Shown here: positions 9,459-19,284 of the stretch, piece after piece | How the letters are laid out: every line of letters starts with the position of its first letter | How positions within the stretch are numbered: the stretch's first letter is position 1 | Assembly: GCA_017547585.1 (NCBI GenBank) | Contig: JAFYPH010000009.1 | Span: 1-40,001 of the forward strand | Source: Bacteroidaceae bacterium | GTDB taxonomy: Bacteria; Bacteroidota; Bacteroidia; Bacteroidales; Bacteroidaceae | DNA length: 40,001 bases | Direction: 5' to 3' | Made by a program: the position numbers and the translations under genes | The notes under the pieces: model-generated | Told to the model about the DNA's origin: nothing | The model's input: only the letters and a program-made list of their open reading frames with translations | The model's database searches: none

Positions 9459-10802
9459 TTACAATCTTGCGCGGATAGCTTTGCTCTCCTCCTCGTATCC
9501 GGGCTTGTCGAGCAATGCGAACATGTTTTTCTTGTAAGCCTCAACACCGGGCTGGTTGAAGGGGTTAACACCAAGAACGTAGCCGCTGATGCCGCAACCA
9601 ATCTCGAAGAAGTAGATGAGCTGTCCAAGATAGTACTCGTTGAGCTTGGGGATAGAGATGCGCATGTTGGGAACACCGCCGTCTACGTGTGCAAGCTGTG
9701 TACCGAGCTCGGCCATCTTGTTAACCTCGTCTACGTGTTTGCCGGCGAGGAAGTTAAGGCCGTCGAGGTTCTCCTCGTCCGAGGGAACTGTGAGTGAGCT
9801 GTTGGGCTCCTCGATAGAGAGCACCGTCTCGAAGATTGTGCGCTCGCCCTCCTGAATCCACTGACCCATTGAGTGGAGGTCGGTTGTGAAGTCTACCGAT
9901 GCGGGGAAGATACCCTTGTTCTCTTTACCCTCTGACTCGCCGTAGAGCTGTTTCCACCACTCTGATGTGAAGTGGAGCTTGGGCTGGTAGTTTACGAGAA
10001 TCTCAATCTTCTTGCCCTCTGCGTAGAGTGCGTTACGTGTAGCTGCGTACATTGCTGCGATATTCTCCTCGAAGGGAACTGAGGGAGCTGTTGCTTTCTC
10101 CATGTCCTGAGCACCGCCAACGAGTGTCTCGATGTCGAAACCTGCTACGGCGATGGGGAGAAGACCTACGGGAGTGAGTACTGAGAAACGACCACCTACA
10201 TTGTCGGGGATGATGAAGCTCTTGTAGCCCTCTTTGTCGGCTGTAACGCGAGCGGCACCCTTAACTGCGTCTGTGATGGCAACGATTACCTTGCTTGCCA
10301 TCTCTTTGCCACGCTGGTCCTCGCACTGTTTCTTCAACAGACGGAAGGCGAGAGCTGTCTCGGTTGTTGTACCCGATTTTGAGATGTTGATAACACCGAA
10401 CTTCTTGTCTTTCAAGAAGTCTGTGAGCTCGCTCAGGTAGTCCTCGCTGATGTTGTGACCTGCGAAGATTACTGTGGGGTTTTTCTTGTCGCCAATGAGG
10501 GCAGCAAAGTTGTTGCTGAGTGCCTCGATGATGGCGCGTGCGCCAAGGTAGCTACCGCCGATACCTGCTACTACTACTACCTCGCAGTTCTCGCGCAATA
10601 CCTGTGCAGTTGCCTTGATGTCTTCTATATGTTCTTTTGTAATTGAGCTGGGGAGGTGCAACCATCCAAGAAAATCGTTACCGGGAGCTGTGCCCTCTTC
10701 CAACGCTTTCTGTGCCTCTGCTACTTTGCCTGCGTAACCGAGAATTGTCTCTTTTGATACGAAGCTTGTTACTTTGTCGATGTTTAATGCAATATTTTTC
10801 AT
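9459..10802 (-). CDS. pgi: Glucose-6-phosphate isomerase
   Basis: 447 residues, matching the short bacterial PGI form (about 450) rather than the ~550-residue enterobacterial type. It carries GGSYLGARA (phosphate-binding region), SKSGTTTET and [14 protein letters not shown], all PGI signatures. It interconverts glucose 6-phosphate and fructose 6-phosphate in the cytoplasm. It follows gpsA by 24 bp and precedes the HAD phosphatase by 3 bp, so glycolytic and glycerol-phosphate functions are adjacent here. Confidence 0.97.
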   Translation of the reverse strand: MKNIALNIDKVTSFVSKETILGYAGKVAEAQKALEEGTAPGNDFLGWLHLPSSITKEHIEDIKATAQVLRENCEVVVVAGIGGSYLGARAIIEALSNNFAALIGDKKNPTVIFAGHNISEDYLSELTDFLKDKKFGVINISKSGTTTETALAFRLLKKQCEDQRGKEMASKVIVAITDAVKGAARVTADKEGYKSFIIPDNVGGRFSVLTPVGLLPIAVAGFDIETLVGGAQDMEKATAPSVPFEENIAAMYAATRNALYAEGKKIEILVNYQPKLHFTSEWWKQLYGESEGKENKGIFPASVDFTTDLHSMGQWIQEGERTIFETVLSIEEPNSSLTVPSDEENLDGLNFLAGKHVDEVNKMAELGTQLAHVDGGVPNMRISIPKLNEYYLGQLIYFFEIGCGISGYVLGVNPFNQPGVEAYKKNMFALLDKPGYEEESKAIRARL

Positions 10803-10826
10803 TTTATTTAAAATATAGATTGTTTT

Positions 10827-11825
10827 TTATTTGAATGAGTCTGTCAGGAGCTTAATCTCGATGACAGGAGAAATATGCTCGTAGAGGATGTTGTAGACTG
10901 CGTCGATGATGGGGGTGTTTATGCGGTAGTGCTTGTTAATCTCCTTTATACACTTTGCTGCATAGTAACCCTCGGCAATCATTTCCATCTCTATCTGGGC
11001 ACTTTTCACTGAGTATCCCTTGCCAATCATGGTACCGAAGATGCGGTTACGGCTGAAGTTCGAGTATCCTGTAACGAGAAGGTCGCCCAGGTACACGGAG
11101 TCGTTGATGGTGCGGCTGATGGGGTGCACCACGTTGATGAAACGGTTCATTTCTATAACTGCATTGGACATGATTACTGCCTGGAAATTGTCGCCGTACT
11201 TGAGTCCGTTACAGATTCCCGCTGCAATGGCGTAGATGTTCTTGAGCACCGAGCCGTATTCGATTCCAACAACGTCCTCGCTGACTGAGGTCTTGATGAA
11301 GTTGCTGGCAAGTTTTTTTGCAAATTGGCTCGCATGGTCGATGTTGCTGCAACCGACTGTCAGGTAAGAGAGACGCTCAAGGGCAACCTCTTCGGCGTGA
11401 CAGGGGCCTGCCATCACCGACAGATTGTCGTAGGGTACCTTGTAGACTCTGTGGAAGTACTCCGAGATTATGAGATTCTCGTCGGGCACGATTCCTTTGA
11501 TGGCATTCACGATGAACTTGTCGCGGATGTCCTCTTTGAGCTTCTTAAGGTGACTCTTGATGTAGGGCGACGGGGTAACGAATACCAGAATATCCGACTC
11601 GCGGGCAACTTTGTTGATGTCCGACGAGAAGTTTATTCTGTTAGTGTCGAAACGCACCGATGACAGGTACGCGGGGTTGTGGCCGAGGCGTTTGAAGTCC
11701 TCGATGCGGTCGTCGCGACGTATGTACCAGTTGATTTTTTCTACGTTGCTCAACAGAATTTTGGCAATGGCTGTCGCCCAACTGCCGCCTCCCATTATGG
11801 CAACGGTTGCGTTGGTAAGGTCCAT
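10827..11825 (-). CDS. gpsA: Glycerol-3-phosphate dehydrogenase [NAD(P)+]
   Basis: 332 residues. The N-terminal Rossmann loop reads IMGGGSWATA (residues 10-19). NAIKGI and GPCHAEE mark the substrate-facing region, and EYGSVLKNIYAIAAGI carries the catalytic lysine region. GpsA reduces dihydroxyacetone phosphate to sn-glycerol 3-phosphate for phospholipid synthesis. The dinucleotide loop has GSWAT where the common form is GAWGT. It is 2 bp downstream of lysS, implying co-transcription and probably translational coupling. Confidence 0.95.
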   Translation of the reverse strand: MDLTNATVAIMGGGSWATAIAKILLSNVEKINWYIRRDDRIEDFKRLGHNPAYLSSVRFDTNRINFSSDINKVARESDILVFVTPSPYIKSHLKKLKEDIRDKFIVNAIKGIVPDENLIISEYFHRVYKVPYDNLSVMAGPCHAEEVALERLSYLTVGCSNIDHASQFAKKLASNFIKTSVSEDVVGIEYGSVLKNIYAIAAGICNGLKYGDNFQAVIMSNAVIEMNRFINVVHPISRTINDSVYLGDLLVTGYSNFSRNRIFGTMIGKGYSVKSAQIEMEMIAEGYYAAKCIKEINKHYRINTPIIDAVYNILYEHISPVIEIKLLTDSFK

Positions 11826-11827
11826 GA

Positions 11828-13555
11828 TTATGATAATTTATTTACCCATTCGGCAACGTCGTTCACCGAGGGGGTAGTGTAGTTAAGTTTATACTTTTTG
11901 TTGATGCCGCCAATCTCCTGCTGAATCTTCTGGGCGTTGCCGTCCTTGAGGTCAGAAACGAGATTGTAGCCTGCTTTCTGAAGCACGGGTACCCACTCCT
12001 CGGGAACACCGATGGCTGTGAATGCCGATACGGGATCTTTGGGGATCTTTTTCTCGGGACGCATCTGGGGGAAGAAGAGTACCTCCTGGATGGCTGCCTG
12101 ACCTGTCATCAACATTGCGAGGCGGTCCATTCCGATACCCATTCCCGATGTGGGGGGCATTCCATATTCGAGTGCACGAACGAAGTCCTGATCGATGAAC
12201 ATTGCCTCGTCGTCGCCCTTCTCGCTCAGACGCAACTGCTCCTGGAAGCGCTCGGCCTGGTCGATGGGGTCGTTAAGCTCGCTGTATGCGTTGCAGAGCT
12301 CTTTTCCGTTTACCATAAGCTCGAAACGCTCTGTAAGCTCGGGGTTCTCGCGGTGGCGTTTGCACAAGGGTGACATTTCGATGGGGTAGTCGGTGATGAA
12401 TGTGGGCTGGATGTAGTTGCCCTCGCAGAACTCGCCGAAAATCTCGTCGATGAGCTTGCCTTTACCCATTGTCTCGTCAACCTCAATCTTAAGCTCTTTG
12501 CAGATGGCGAAAATCTCTTCCTCGCTCTTGCCGTTAAGGTCGTAGCCTGTGAACTCTTTGATGGCCTCGAGCATTGGTACGCGACGGAAGGGTGCCTTGA
12601 AGCTGATGACGTTGTCGCCTACCTTAACCTCAGTAGTGCCGTTCACGTCCATGGCAATCTTCTCGAGCATCTGCTCGGTGAAGTTCATCATCCAGTTGTA
12701 GTCTTTGTAGGCTACGTAGATCTCCATACAGGTAAACTCGGGGTTGTGTGTGCGGTCCATTCCCTCGTTGCGGAAGTTCTTAGAGAATTCGTATACTCCT
12801 TCGAATCCACCGACGATGAGGCGTTTGAGGTAGAGCTCATTGGCGATGCGCAGATAGAAGGGAATATCGAGGGCATTGTGGTGGGTGATGAAGGGACGTG
12901 CAGCTGCTCCACCGGGAATTGACTGCAGTACGGGTGTCTCAACCTCCATGTAACCGCGTGTGTTGAAGAATTCGCGCATTGAATTGTATATCTTGTTGCG
13001 CTTGATGAATATCTCTTTTACGTCGTCGTTGACTACGAGGTCTACGTAGCGCTGACGGTAACGGAGCTCGGGGTCCTCGAATTTGTCGTATGCAACGCCG
13101 TCCTTGTATTTTACGATAGGGAGGGGACGGATGCTCTTAGAAAGGATTGTAAGCTCCTTGGCGTGTACTGTAATTTCGCCTGTCTGTGTGCGGAACACGA
13201 ATCCCTTGATTCCTACAAAGTCGCCAATGTCGAGCAATCTCTTGAAAAGAACATTATAGGTGTCTTTGTTCTCTCCGGGGCAGATGTCGTCGCGTGTGAT
13301 GTACACCTGTACGCGGCCTTTTGAGTCCTGCAATTCGATGAATGAGGCCTTACCCATTACTCGGCGGCTCATCATACGGCCGGCGATGCACACCTGACGG
13401 GGCTCGTCCTCGTCTTTAAATTCGGCGAGGATGTCTGTAGAGAATGCGTTTGTGGGGTACTCCGCTGCGGGATAGGGCTCGATGCCCATGTTGCGCAATT
13501 CGTTGAGCGACTCGCGGCGGATTATCTCTTGTTCACTGAGTTCTAGAATATTCAT
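11828..13555 (-). CDS. lysS: Lysyl-tRNA synthetase, class II
   Basis: 575 residues. An N-terminal OB-fold anticodon-binding domain (about residues 55-150) is followed by a class II catalytic core: motif 2 in [15 protein letters not shown] and motif 3 in [12 protein letters not shown]. After the core's usual end (FFPQMRPE) there are roughly 75 extra residues containing a helix-turn-helix-like stretch ([16 protein letters not shown]). The enterobacterial enzyme is about 505 residues; an extended C-terminus is, from general knowledge, common in Bacteroidetes. The gene follows the SDR gene by 21 bp. Confidence 0.96.
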   Translation of the reverse strand: MNILELSEQEIIRRESLNELRNMGIEPYPAAEYPTNAFSTDILAEFKDEDEPRQVCIAGRMMSRRVMGKASFIELQDSKGRVQVYITRDDICPGENKDTYNVLFKRLLDIGDFVGIKGFVFRTQTGEITVHAKELTILSKSIRPLPIVKYKDGVAYDKFEDPELRYRQRYVDLVVNDDVKEIFIKRNKIYNSMREFFNTRGYMEVETPVLQSIPGGAAARPFITHHNALDIPFYLRIANELYLKRLIVGGFEGVYEFSKNFRNEGMDRTHNPEFTCMEIYVAYKDYNWMMNFTEQMLEKIAMDVNGTTEVKVGDNVISFKAPFRRVPMLEAIKEFTGYDLNGKSEEEIFAICKELKIEVDETMGKGKLIDEIFGEFCEGNYIQPTFITDYPIEMSPLCKRHRENPELTERFELMVNGKELCNAYSELNDPIDQAERFQEQLRLSEKGDDEAMFIDQDFVRALEYGMPPTSGMGIGMDRLAMLMTGQAAIQEVLFFPQMRPEKKIPKDPVSAFTAIGVPEEWVPVLQKAGYNLVSDLKDGNAQKIQQEIGGINKKYKLNYTTPSVNDVAEWVNKLS

Positions 13556-13576
13556 GGTTTTTTATGTTTGTTTGCG

Positions 13577-14512
13577 TTATACGATTTTCTTGAAATAGTC
13601 TATTGTGCGCTGTAGACCCTCGGCCAACTGAATGCGGGGCTGCCAGCCGTCAAGCTCGCGCTGTGCAACGCTGATGTCGGGCTTGCGCTGACGGGGGTCG
13701 TCCTGGGGCAGGGGCTGGAAGATGATCTTCGACTTTGAGCCTGTGAGCTCTATCACCTTTTCGGCAAGCTCGAGCATGGTAAACTCTCCGGGGTTGCCTA
13801 TGTTTACGGGGCCGGTGAAGTTGTCGCCTGTGTTCATCATTCTTATCATTCCCTCGACAAGGTCGTCCACGTACTGGAAACTGCGTGTCTGCTTGCCGTC
13901 GCCGTAGATGGTGATGTCCTCTCCGCGCAGGGCCTGAACAATGAAGTTCGATACTACACGGCCGTCGTTCATGCTCATGCGGGGGCCGTAGGTGTTGAAG
14001 ATGCGTACTATCTTTATGCGCAGATTATTCTGGCGATGGTAGTCCATGAAGAGTGTCTCGGCGCAGCGCTTGCCTTCGTCGTAGCAAGAGCGTATGCCTA
14101 TGGGGTTTACGTTGCCCCAATAGCTCTCGACCTGTGGGTGGATGGTGGGGTCGCCGTAGACTTCGCTTGTGGATGCCTGCAGGATTTTTGCTCTCACCTG
14201 CTTGGCGAGTCCAAGCATGTTCATGGAGCCGATGACGCAAGTCTGTATGGTTTTTACTGCGTCGTATTGGTAGTGTACAGGTGATGCTGGACAGGCGAGG
14301 TTGTATATTTCGTCGACCTCGGCTGTGTAGGGCTTGGTGATGTCGTGACGTACAAGCTCGAAGTGGTCGTTGCCTATGAGGTGGCGTATGTTGTCCTTGC
14401 TGCCTGTGAAATAGTTGTCGAGGCAGATGACGTCGTTGCCTTCGTTCAACAGTCGCTCACACAAGTGAGAACCAATGAAGCCTGCTCCTCCTGTTACAAG
14501 TATTCGTTTCAT
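13577..14512 (-). CDS. UDP-glucuronate decarboxylase-like SDR epimerase/dehydratase
   Basis: 311 residues, extended short-chain dehydrogenase. The NAD-binding loop GGAGFIG is at residues 8-14, the serine region is STSE at 114-117, and the catalytic YxxxK is Y144/K148. The pattern [11 protein letters not shown] and the RSCYDEGKR block match the UDP-xylose synthase group (UDP-glucuronate to UDP-xylose) better than GalE. It would supply a nucleotide sugar for surface polysaccharides. Related 4-epimerases or dehydratases are alternatives. It is isolated from other sugar genes, sitting between lysS and a coiled-coil protein. Confidence 0.88.
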   Translation of the reverse strand: MKRILVTGGAGFIGSHLCERLLNEGNDVICLDNYFTGSKDNIRHLIGNDHFELVRHDITKPYTAEVDEIYNLACPASPVHYQYDAVKTIQTCVIGSMNMLGLAKQVRAKILQASTSEVYGDPTIHPQVESYWGNVNPIGIRSCYDEGKRCAETLFMDYHRQNNLRIKIVRIFNTYGPRMSMNDGRVVSNFIVQALRGEDITIYGDGKQTRSFQYVDDLVEGMIRMMNTGDNFTGPVNIGNPGEFTMLELAEKVIELTGSKSKIIFQPLPQDDPRQRKPDISVAQRELDGWQPRIQLAEGLQRTIDYFKKIV

Positions 14513-14517
14513 GTACC

Positions 14518-15402
14518 TTATTTATTAATGTTGAAACTATTTGAGCCTATCATGTTTCCGTCGGCAAAGATGAACACTTTGTATGTTCCTGCCTGCAGAA
14601 ACTCTTCAATGTCCCAATATACGGTTACTGCCTGCTCTTCGCCGGTGTACTCTATATATTTCTTGATTGAGTATTTGAGCTCTTGTCCTTCGTATGGGAA
14701 TGTGTCGCCGGCGCTCTTTGCAAGTACCTCTTCGTCGGGCTTCATGATGCGCACGTAGATGGTCTTTTCACCTGTCTCCGAAGTGATGTTCTTGGCAATT
14801 GTGAAGCCGATGGCAAATTTCTTTGCGTCTTTAATCTTTTTCGCGGCCTTGCCATTCTTCTTCAAGGGGGTGAAGCTGATGCCTATCGCGTCGAGCTGCG
14901 AGGCGAGGGTTACCTTTTTGGTAAGGTTTTCCTTCTCCTCGGTGATTTTGTTAATTGTGCGTGTGGCCTCGCTATAGCGTGCCTTTACGCGTTTGTTCTC
15001 TTTTTGCAGCTGTTCGTTGGCGCGGTTCAGAGAGTCTATCTGCACTACGTAGCTGCGAAGCACGGCGCGCACGGTTGCAAGCTCCTTCTTCAGTCGTGTG
15101 ATTTCGGCAGCGTCGGTTGCCTTTGTCTGGCGCAGTTCTTCGAGCAACTGCTGTGTCTTCAGTTTCTCCTGTTCGAGCTTATCCTGCAGCGAGTCGTTGG
15201 TGATGCGCACCTGAAGCTCGTCGTACTGTGTGGCGAAGCTTGAATATTCATTCTCGAGCTCCTCTTTCTCTATGGCGAAAAGCTCCTGCATCTCCTCATT
15301 CTGCTTACGGCTGTCCATGAGCATTACTCCCATGATGATGGTCGCTATCAGCATGACTGCCGACAGGGAAATGAATACTATTTTCTGTTTGTCTAATGCC
15401 AT
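14518..15402 (-). CDS. Membrane-anchored coiled-coil protein of unknown function
   Basis: 294 residues. One transmembrane segment near residues 9-28 ([20 protein letters not shown]) is followed by a long charged coiled coil to about residue 165 (heptad-like Leu/Glu/Lys, e.g. [18 protein letters not shown]). A compact C-terminal domain follows, ending in a beta-rich stretch with [16 protein letters not shown]. No enzymatic motif was recognised. Orientation is probably N-in with the bulk outside the cytoplasm (inference). It is 12 bp after valS and 5 bp before the SDR gene. A role in envelope organisation is a guess. Confidence 0.85.
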   Translation of the reverse strand: MALDKQKIVFISLSAVMLIATIIMGVMLMDSRKQNEEMQELFAIEKEELENEYSSFATQYDELQVRITNDSLQDKLEQEKLKTQQLLEELRQTKATDAAEITRLKKELATVRAVLRSYVVQIDSLNRANEQLQKENKRVKARYSEATRTINKITEEKENLTKKVTLASQLDAIGISFTPLKKNGKAAKKIKDAKKFAIGFTIAKNITSETGEKTIYVRIMKPDEEVLAKSAGDTFPYEGQELKYSIKKYIEYTGEEQAVTVYWDIEEFLQAGTYKVFIFADGNMIGSNSFNINK

Positions 15403-15414
15403 TTTCCTTTTTTA

Positions 15415-18165
15415 TTAGTTAGACAATTTCTGAATGTTCTCTTTGAGCATTGCTATCTTTTCGTTGGCGTCGGCCTGCTTTTTCTTCTCGGCAGCGATGA
15501 TGTTCTCGGGTGCCTTGCCCACGAAATTGGGGTTGCCGAGCTTGGCCTCTACCTTTTTGAGGAATCCTTCGAGGTAGGCGAGTTCCTCTTGCAGCTTGGC
15601 AATTTCGGCATCTTTGTCGATGAGGTCGCCCAGGGGTACTGCGTACTCTGTGGTGCCTACGCGGAAAGATACTGCCGATGCGTCGGCTGTTGCTACGTAG
15701 TCGATAGATGAAAGCTCTCCCATCTTTGCAAGCACGCTCTCGAGGCCTTTTACGGGGGCGTCGCCTACAATCTGCAGGGCGAGGGGTGTGCGGGGAGAAA
15801 TATTCTTCTGTGTACGTGTGTTACGTATGTTTGTGATTACCTCTTTGCATGCTTCAATTTTGGCGATGAGCTCTTCGTCGCAGGGCTGGCACAGGTCTTT
15901 GATGCTCTGTGTCATGAGGCTCTCGCCATCCTTGCGCTCGCTGAGTGACTGCCACAGCTCCTCGGTGATGAAGGGCATGAAGGGGTGCAGCAGGCGAAGA
16001 AGGTCGTTGAAGAATCCGAGTGTAGCTTCGTATGTTGCTGCGTCGATGGGCGAGCCGTATGCGGGCTTGATCATTTCCAGGTACCATGCTGAGAATTCGT
16101 CCCAGAAGAGTGTGTAGACGCTCATAAGTGCCTCACTGATACGGTATTTGCCAAAGAGGTCCTCAATCTCGGCTGCCTTCTGCGCGAGGGTTGCCTTGAA
16201 CCAGTTGATGGCTATTGCCGAGCTTTCGGGCTGCTGGATGTCGCTGCTTACGTTCCAACCGTTTACGAGACGGAAGGCGTTCCATATTTTGTTGCAGAAG
16301 TTACGGCCCTGCTCACACAATGACTCGTCGAAGAGAATGTCGTTGCCGGCGGGTGCCGAGAGCATGATACCCATGCGAACACCGTCTGCTCCGTAGCGGG
16401 CAATGAGGTCGAGGGGGTCGGGGCTGTTACCGAGTGACTTGCTCATCTTGCGGCCCAGCTTGTCGCGAACGATACCTGTGAAATATACGTTGCGGAAGGG
16501 CATGTCTCCTTTGTATTCGTAGCCTGCCATAATCATACGTGCCACCCAGAAGAAGATGATGTCCGGACCGGTAACGAGGTCGCAGGTGGGGTAGTAGTAG
16601 TTAATCTCTTTGTTGTCGGGCTGCTGAATGCCGTCGAACAGTGAGATGGGCCACAACCAAGAGCTGAACCATGTGTCGAGTGCATCTTCGTCCTGTGTAA
16701 GGTCGGCAGCTGTGATGTTCTCGCGGCCGGGGAGTGCGCGTGCGAGCTCCACTGCCTGCTCGATGTTCTCGGCAACAACGAACTGCTCCTCCTGTCCCTC
16801 GGCTGTGGGAAGGAAATATGCGGGGATGCGGTGACCCCACCACAGCTGGCGGCTGATGCACCAGTCCTGAATATTTTCGAGCCAGTTTTTGTATGTTGTC
16901 TTGTATTTTGTGGGGTAGAATTTGAGCTTGTCCTCCATTACAGGGGGGAGTGCAATGTCGGCGAAGTGCTGCATGCTGAGGAACCACTGCATACAGAGAC
17001 GGGGCTCGACAGCTGTGTCGGCGTTGCGCTCGCTGTATCCTACTTTATTAATATAGTCTTCTACTTTCTCGAGAAGGCCTGCTGCCTCGAGGTCTTTTGC
17101 AATCTGCTTGCGCACCTCCATGCGATCCATGCCTACGTACATGCCTGCTGCCTCGCTGATTGTTGCGTCGGGGTTGAAAATGTCGATTGTCTCGAGGTTG
17201 TGCTTCTTGCCCAGCATATAGTCGTTTGTGTCGTGGGCGGGGGTAACCTTCAAGCAACCTGTTCCGAACTCAATCTCTACGTAACGGTCCTCGACTACGG
17301 GAATCGAGCGGCCTACGAGGGGTACGATTACTCTCTTACCCTTGAGCCAGCTGTTCTTGGGGTCTTTGGGGTTGATGCACATTGCTGTGTCGCCCATGAT
17401 TGTCTCGGGACGTGTGGTGGCAACCACTGCGTAACGGCGGCCATCGGCGTCGCGGTGCAGTATCTGGTGCTTCACTGTGGGGTCGAAAGCTGCGTCGGGA
17501 GCCAGTGTAACTGCGTCGCTCTCCTCGCCGTCGGTGCTTCCGGCTGCCTCTTCTACATAATATTTAAGGTAGTAGAGTTTGCTTTTCTCCTCTTTATAGA
17601 TAACCTCTTCGTTGCTGAGGGCTGTCTGGGCTTTGGGGTCCCAGTTTACCATGCGAAGGCCACGATAGATGAGGCCTTTGTTGTAGAGGTCGCAGAATAC
17701 TTTGATAACGCTGTTGCTGCGTGTCTCGTCCATGGTGAAAGATGTTCTTTCCCAGTCGCACGATGCTCCGAGCTTGCGCAACTGCTTGAGGATGATGCCT
17801 CCGTGCTCGTCGGTCCACTCCCAAGCGTGCTTCAGAAACTCCTCGCGTGTGAGGTCGCTCTTCTTGATGCCCTGCTCGGCGAGCTTTTTCACTACTTTGG
17901 CCTCGGTGGCGATTGATGCGTGGTCGGTACCGGGTACCCAGCATGCATTCTTGCCCATCATACGGGCGTGGCGCACGAGAATATCCTGAATGGTGTTATT
18001 CAGCATGTGTCCCATGTGCAGGACTCCGGTTACGTTGGGCGGGGGAATTACGATTGTATAGGGTTCTCTCTCGTCGGGCTCGGAGTGAAACAGATTGTGT
18101 TTCATCCAATACTCGTACCATTTTTCCTCAACTTCTGCCGGAATATATGTGCTTGCTAAACTCAT
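15415..18165 (-). CDS. valS: Valyl-tRNA synthetase
   Basis: 916 residues, class I synthetase. It has the HMGH variant of HIGH (residues 50-53, in [13 protein letters not shown]) and KMSKSLGN near residue 573. The editing domain lies between ([12 protein letters not shown], then [14 protein letters not shown]), consistent with hydrolysis of Thr-tRNA-Val. The C-terminal coiled-coil arm typical of ValS is present ([20 protein letters not shown]). It is the first gene of the ten-gene minus-strand cluster and diverges from mazG across a 109-bp region holding both promoters. Confidence 0.98.
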   Translation of the reverse strand: MSLASTYIPAEVEEKWYEYWMKHNLFHSEPDEREPYTIVIPPPNVTGVLHMGHMLNNTIQDILVRHARMMGKNACWVPGTDHASIATEAKVVKKLAEQGIKKSDLTREEFLKHAWEWTDEHGGIILKQLRKLGASCDWERTSFTMDETRSNSVIKVFCDLYNKGLIYRGLRMVNWDPKAQTALSNEEVIYKEEKSKLYYLKYYVEEAAGSTDGEESDAVTLAPDAAFDPTVKHQILHRDADGRRYAVVATTRPETIMGDTAMCINPKDPKNSWLKGKRVIVPLVGRSIPVVEDRYVEIEFGTGCLKVTPAHDTNDYMLGKKHNLETIDIFNPDATISEAAGMYVGMDRMEVRKQIAKDLEAAGLLEKVEDYINKVGYSERNADTAVEPRLCMQWFLSMQHFADIALPPVMEDKLKFYPTKYKTTYKNWLENIQDWCISRQLWWGHRIPAYFLPTAEGQEEQFVVAENIEQAVELARALPGRENITAADLTQDEDALDTWFSSWLWPISLFDGIQQPDNKEINYYYPTCDLVTGPDIIFFWVARMIMAGYEYKGDMPFRNVYFTGIVRDKLGRKMSKSLGNSPDPLDLIARYGADGVRMGIMLSAPAGNDILFDESLCEQGRNFCNKIWNAFRLVNGWNVSSDIQQPESSAIAINWFKATLAQKAAEIEDLFGKYRISEALMSVYTLFWDEFSAWYLEMIKPAYGSPIDAATYEATLGFFNDLLRLLHPFMPFITEELWQSLSERKDGESLMTQSIKDLCQPCDEELIAKIEACKEVITNIRNTRTQKNISPRTPLALQIVGDAPVKGLESVLAKMGELSSIDYVATADASAVSFRVGTTEYAVPLGDLIDKDAEIAKLQEELAYLEGFLKKVEAKLGNPNFVGKAPENIIAAEKKKQADANEKIAMLKENIQKLSN

Positions 18166-18218
18166 GTATTTTGTTTTTTAATTTATCGTTTCGGTTTTTT
18201 ATCGCTAAAAATTAACTG

Positions 18219-18226
18219 CAAAGTTA
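18219..18226 (-). promoter_or_regulatory. Probable valS -7 box (TAACTTTG)
   Basis: TAnnTTTG match on the minus strand, 53 bp upstream of the valS ATG. No TTTG is seen at the expected -33 position. That position coincides with the -7 box of the divergent mazG promoter. Confidence 0.5.
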
Positions 18227-18246
18227 ATCTATATTATTAAATTAAT

Positions 18247-18254
18247 TACATTTG
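18247..18254 (+). promoter_or_regulatory. Probable mazG -7 box (TACATTTG)
   Basis: TAnnTTTG match 20 bp upstream of the mazG ATG, which implies a leader of only about 14 nt. There is no clear -33 TTTG. With the valS box it forms an inverted repeat, CTGCAAA (18216-18222) and TTTGCAG (18251-18257). Confidence 0.5.
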
Positions 18255-18274
18255 CAGCCGAAAAATTAAGTATT

Positions 18275-19060
18275 ATGCATAGCAGAAGTGAAATTTTGGC
18301 GGCTTTCGGCCGTTTTTTGGATGTTCTCGACGAACTTCGCGAGAAGTGTCCGTGGGATAGAAAGCAAACAAACGATAGTCTGAGACCCAATACCATCGAG
18401 GAGGTTTATGAACTTTCCGAGGCATTGATGAACGACGATACTCCCGATATTTGTAAAGAATTGGGCGACGTTGCCCTGCACGTTGCATTCTATGCGAAGA
18501 TTGCTTCGGAGAAGGGGCAGTTTGACCTGAAGGATGTTTTTGACCGTCTGTGCGAGAAGCTTATCTACCGTCATCCGCATGTGTTCGGGTCGACGGTTGC
18601 CGAGACTGCCGGTGAGGTGTGCAAGAATTGGGAGGAACTTAAACTGAAGGAGAAGGATGGCAACAAGAGTCTGCTCAGCGGAGTGCCTGCTTCTCTGCCT
18701 TCGCTTATCAAGGCCTATCGTATGCAAGAGAAGGCTGCGAACGTGGGTTTCGACTGGGAGAATAAAGAGGATGTGTGGAACAAAGTTACCGAGGAGTTGC
18801 AGGAGCTGCGTGTGGAGTTTGAGCGTGGCGACAAGGCTGCTGCCGAGGCTGAATTTGGTGATTTTATCTTCAGCATTGTGAATGCCGGCCGTCTCTATCA
18901 TATGAATCCCGACAATGCTCTTGAGCTTACAAATAAGAAATTTTACAATCGTTTCTCATACGTTGAGCAGCGTGCCAAAGAGCAGGGAAAATCTCTGCGT
19001 GAAATGACTCTTGGAGAGATGGATGAACTTTGGAACGAAGCAAAGAAACTGCAGGGATAA
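18275..19060 (+). CDS. mazG: Nucleoside triphosphate pyrophosphohydrolase
   Basis: 261 residues with two MazG-like halves. The first carries CPWDRKQT, EEVYELSEAL and KELGDVALHVAFYA, which supply the metal-binding acidic residues. The second carries EELQELRVEF and EAEFGDFIFSIVN. MazG hydrolyses non-canonical or excess NTPs to NMP and pyrophosphate in the cytoplasm. It is divergent from valS and followed by an intrinsic terminator. Length equals that of E. coli-type MazG (about 263). Confidence 0.95.
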   Translation: MHSRSEILAAFGRFLDVLDELREKCPWDRKQTNDSLRPNTIEEVYELSEALMNDDTPDICKELGDVALHVAFYAKIASEKGQFDLKDVFDRLCEKLIYRHPHVFGSTVAETAGEVCKNWEELKLKEKDGNKSLLSGVPASLPSLIKAYRMQEKAANVGFDWENKEDVWNKVTEELQELRVEFERGDKAAAEAEFGDFIFSIVNAGRLYHMNPDNALELTNKKFYNRFSYVEQRAKEQGKSLREMTLGEMDELWNEAKKLQG

Positions 19061-19085
19061 TTTCCTTCATTTTAACATAAGATAG

Positions 19086-19125
19086 CCGCCTTTCTTGTCT
19101 ATTTTGAACAAGAAGGGCGGTTTTT
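19086..19125 (+). terminator. Rho-independent terminator after mazG
   Basis: A 13-bp stem, 19086-19098 with 19108-19120, contains one G.U-type mismatch and is followed by TTTTT at 19121-19125. It begins 26 bp after the mazG stop. Confidence 0.88.
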
Positions 19126-19143
19126 CTTTCTCTTCTCGCTATT

Positions 19144-19254
19144 TTTTCGCCCCTAAATTGCAATTTTCGCCCCCAAATGAGGGCTTTTGCCCCGTAGTAG
19201 GCGCTTGTTTCATTATATTTTTGTTTCTTGTGAGTGTGACAATAATTTTGCCCC
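19144..19254 (+). repeat. Four phased TTTT(C)GCCCC repeats upstream of the SGNH gene
   Basis: TTTTCGCCCC occurs at 19144-19153 and 19164-19173, and TTTTGCCCC at 19185-19193 and 19246-19254. Spacings are 20, 21 and 61 bp, close to whole helical turns. The last copy overlaps the probable -7 box of the SGNH promoter. Possible operator sites; no regulator is identified. Confidence 0.5.
19220..19250 (+). promoter_or_regulatory. Bacteroidetes-type promoter for the SGNH hydrolase
   Basis: TTTG at 19220-19223, a 19-bp spacer and TAATTTTG at 19243-19250. The predicted start is about 28 bp before the ATG. Confidence 0.65.
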
Positions 19255-19284
19255 ACGAATTGAAAAATAATAGAAATTTGATGT

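Noticed and set aside
10400-10420. 8-bp inverted repeat with a 5-nt loop inside pgi
   Set aside because: It is short, lacks a T-run, and is within the range expected by chance in a 40-kb window.
16831-17916. Plus-strand open frame of 361 codons inside valS
   Set aside because: It is fully antisense to conserved ValS catalytic sequence and its Cys/Val-rich translation is typical of a shadow frame.
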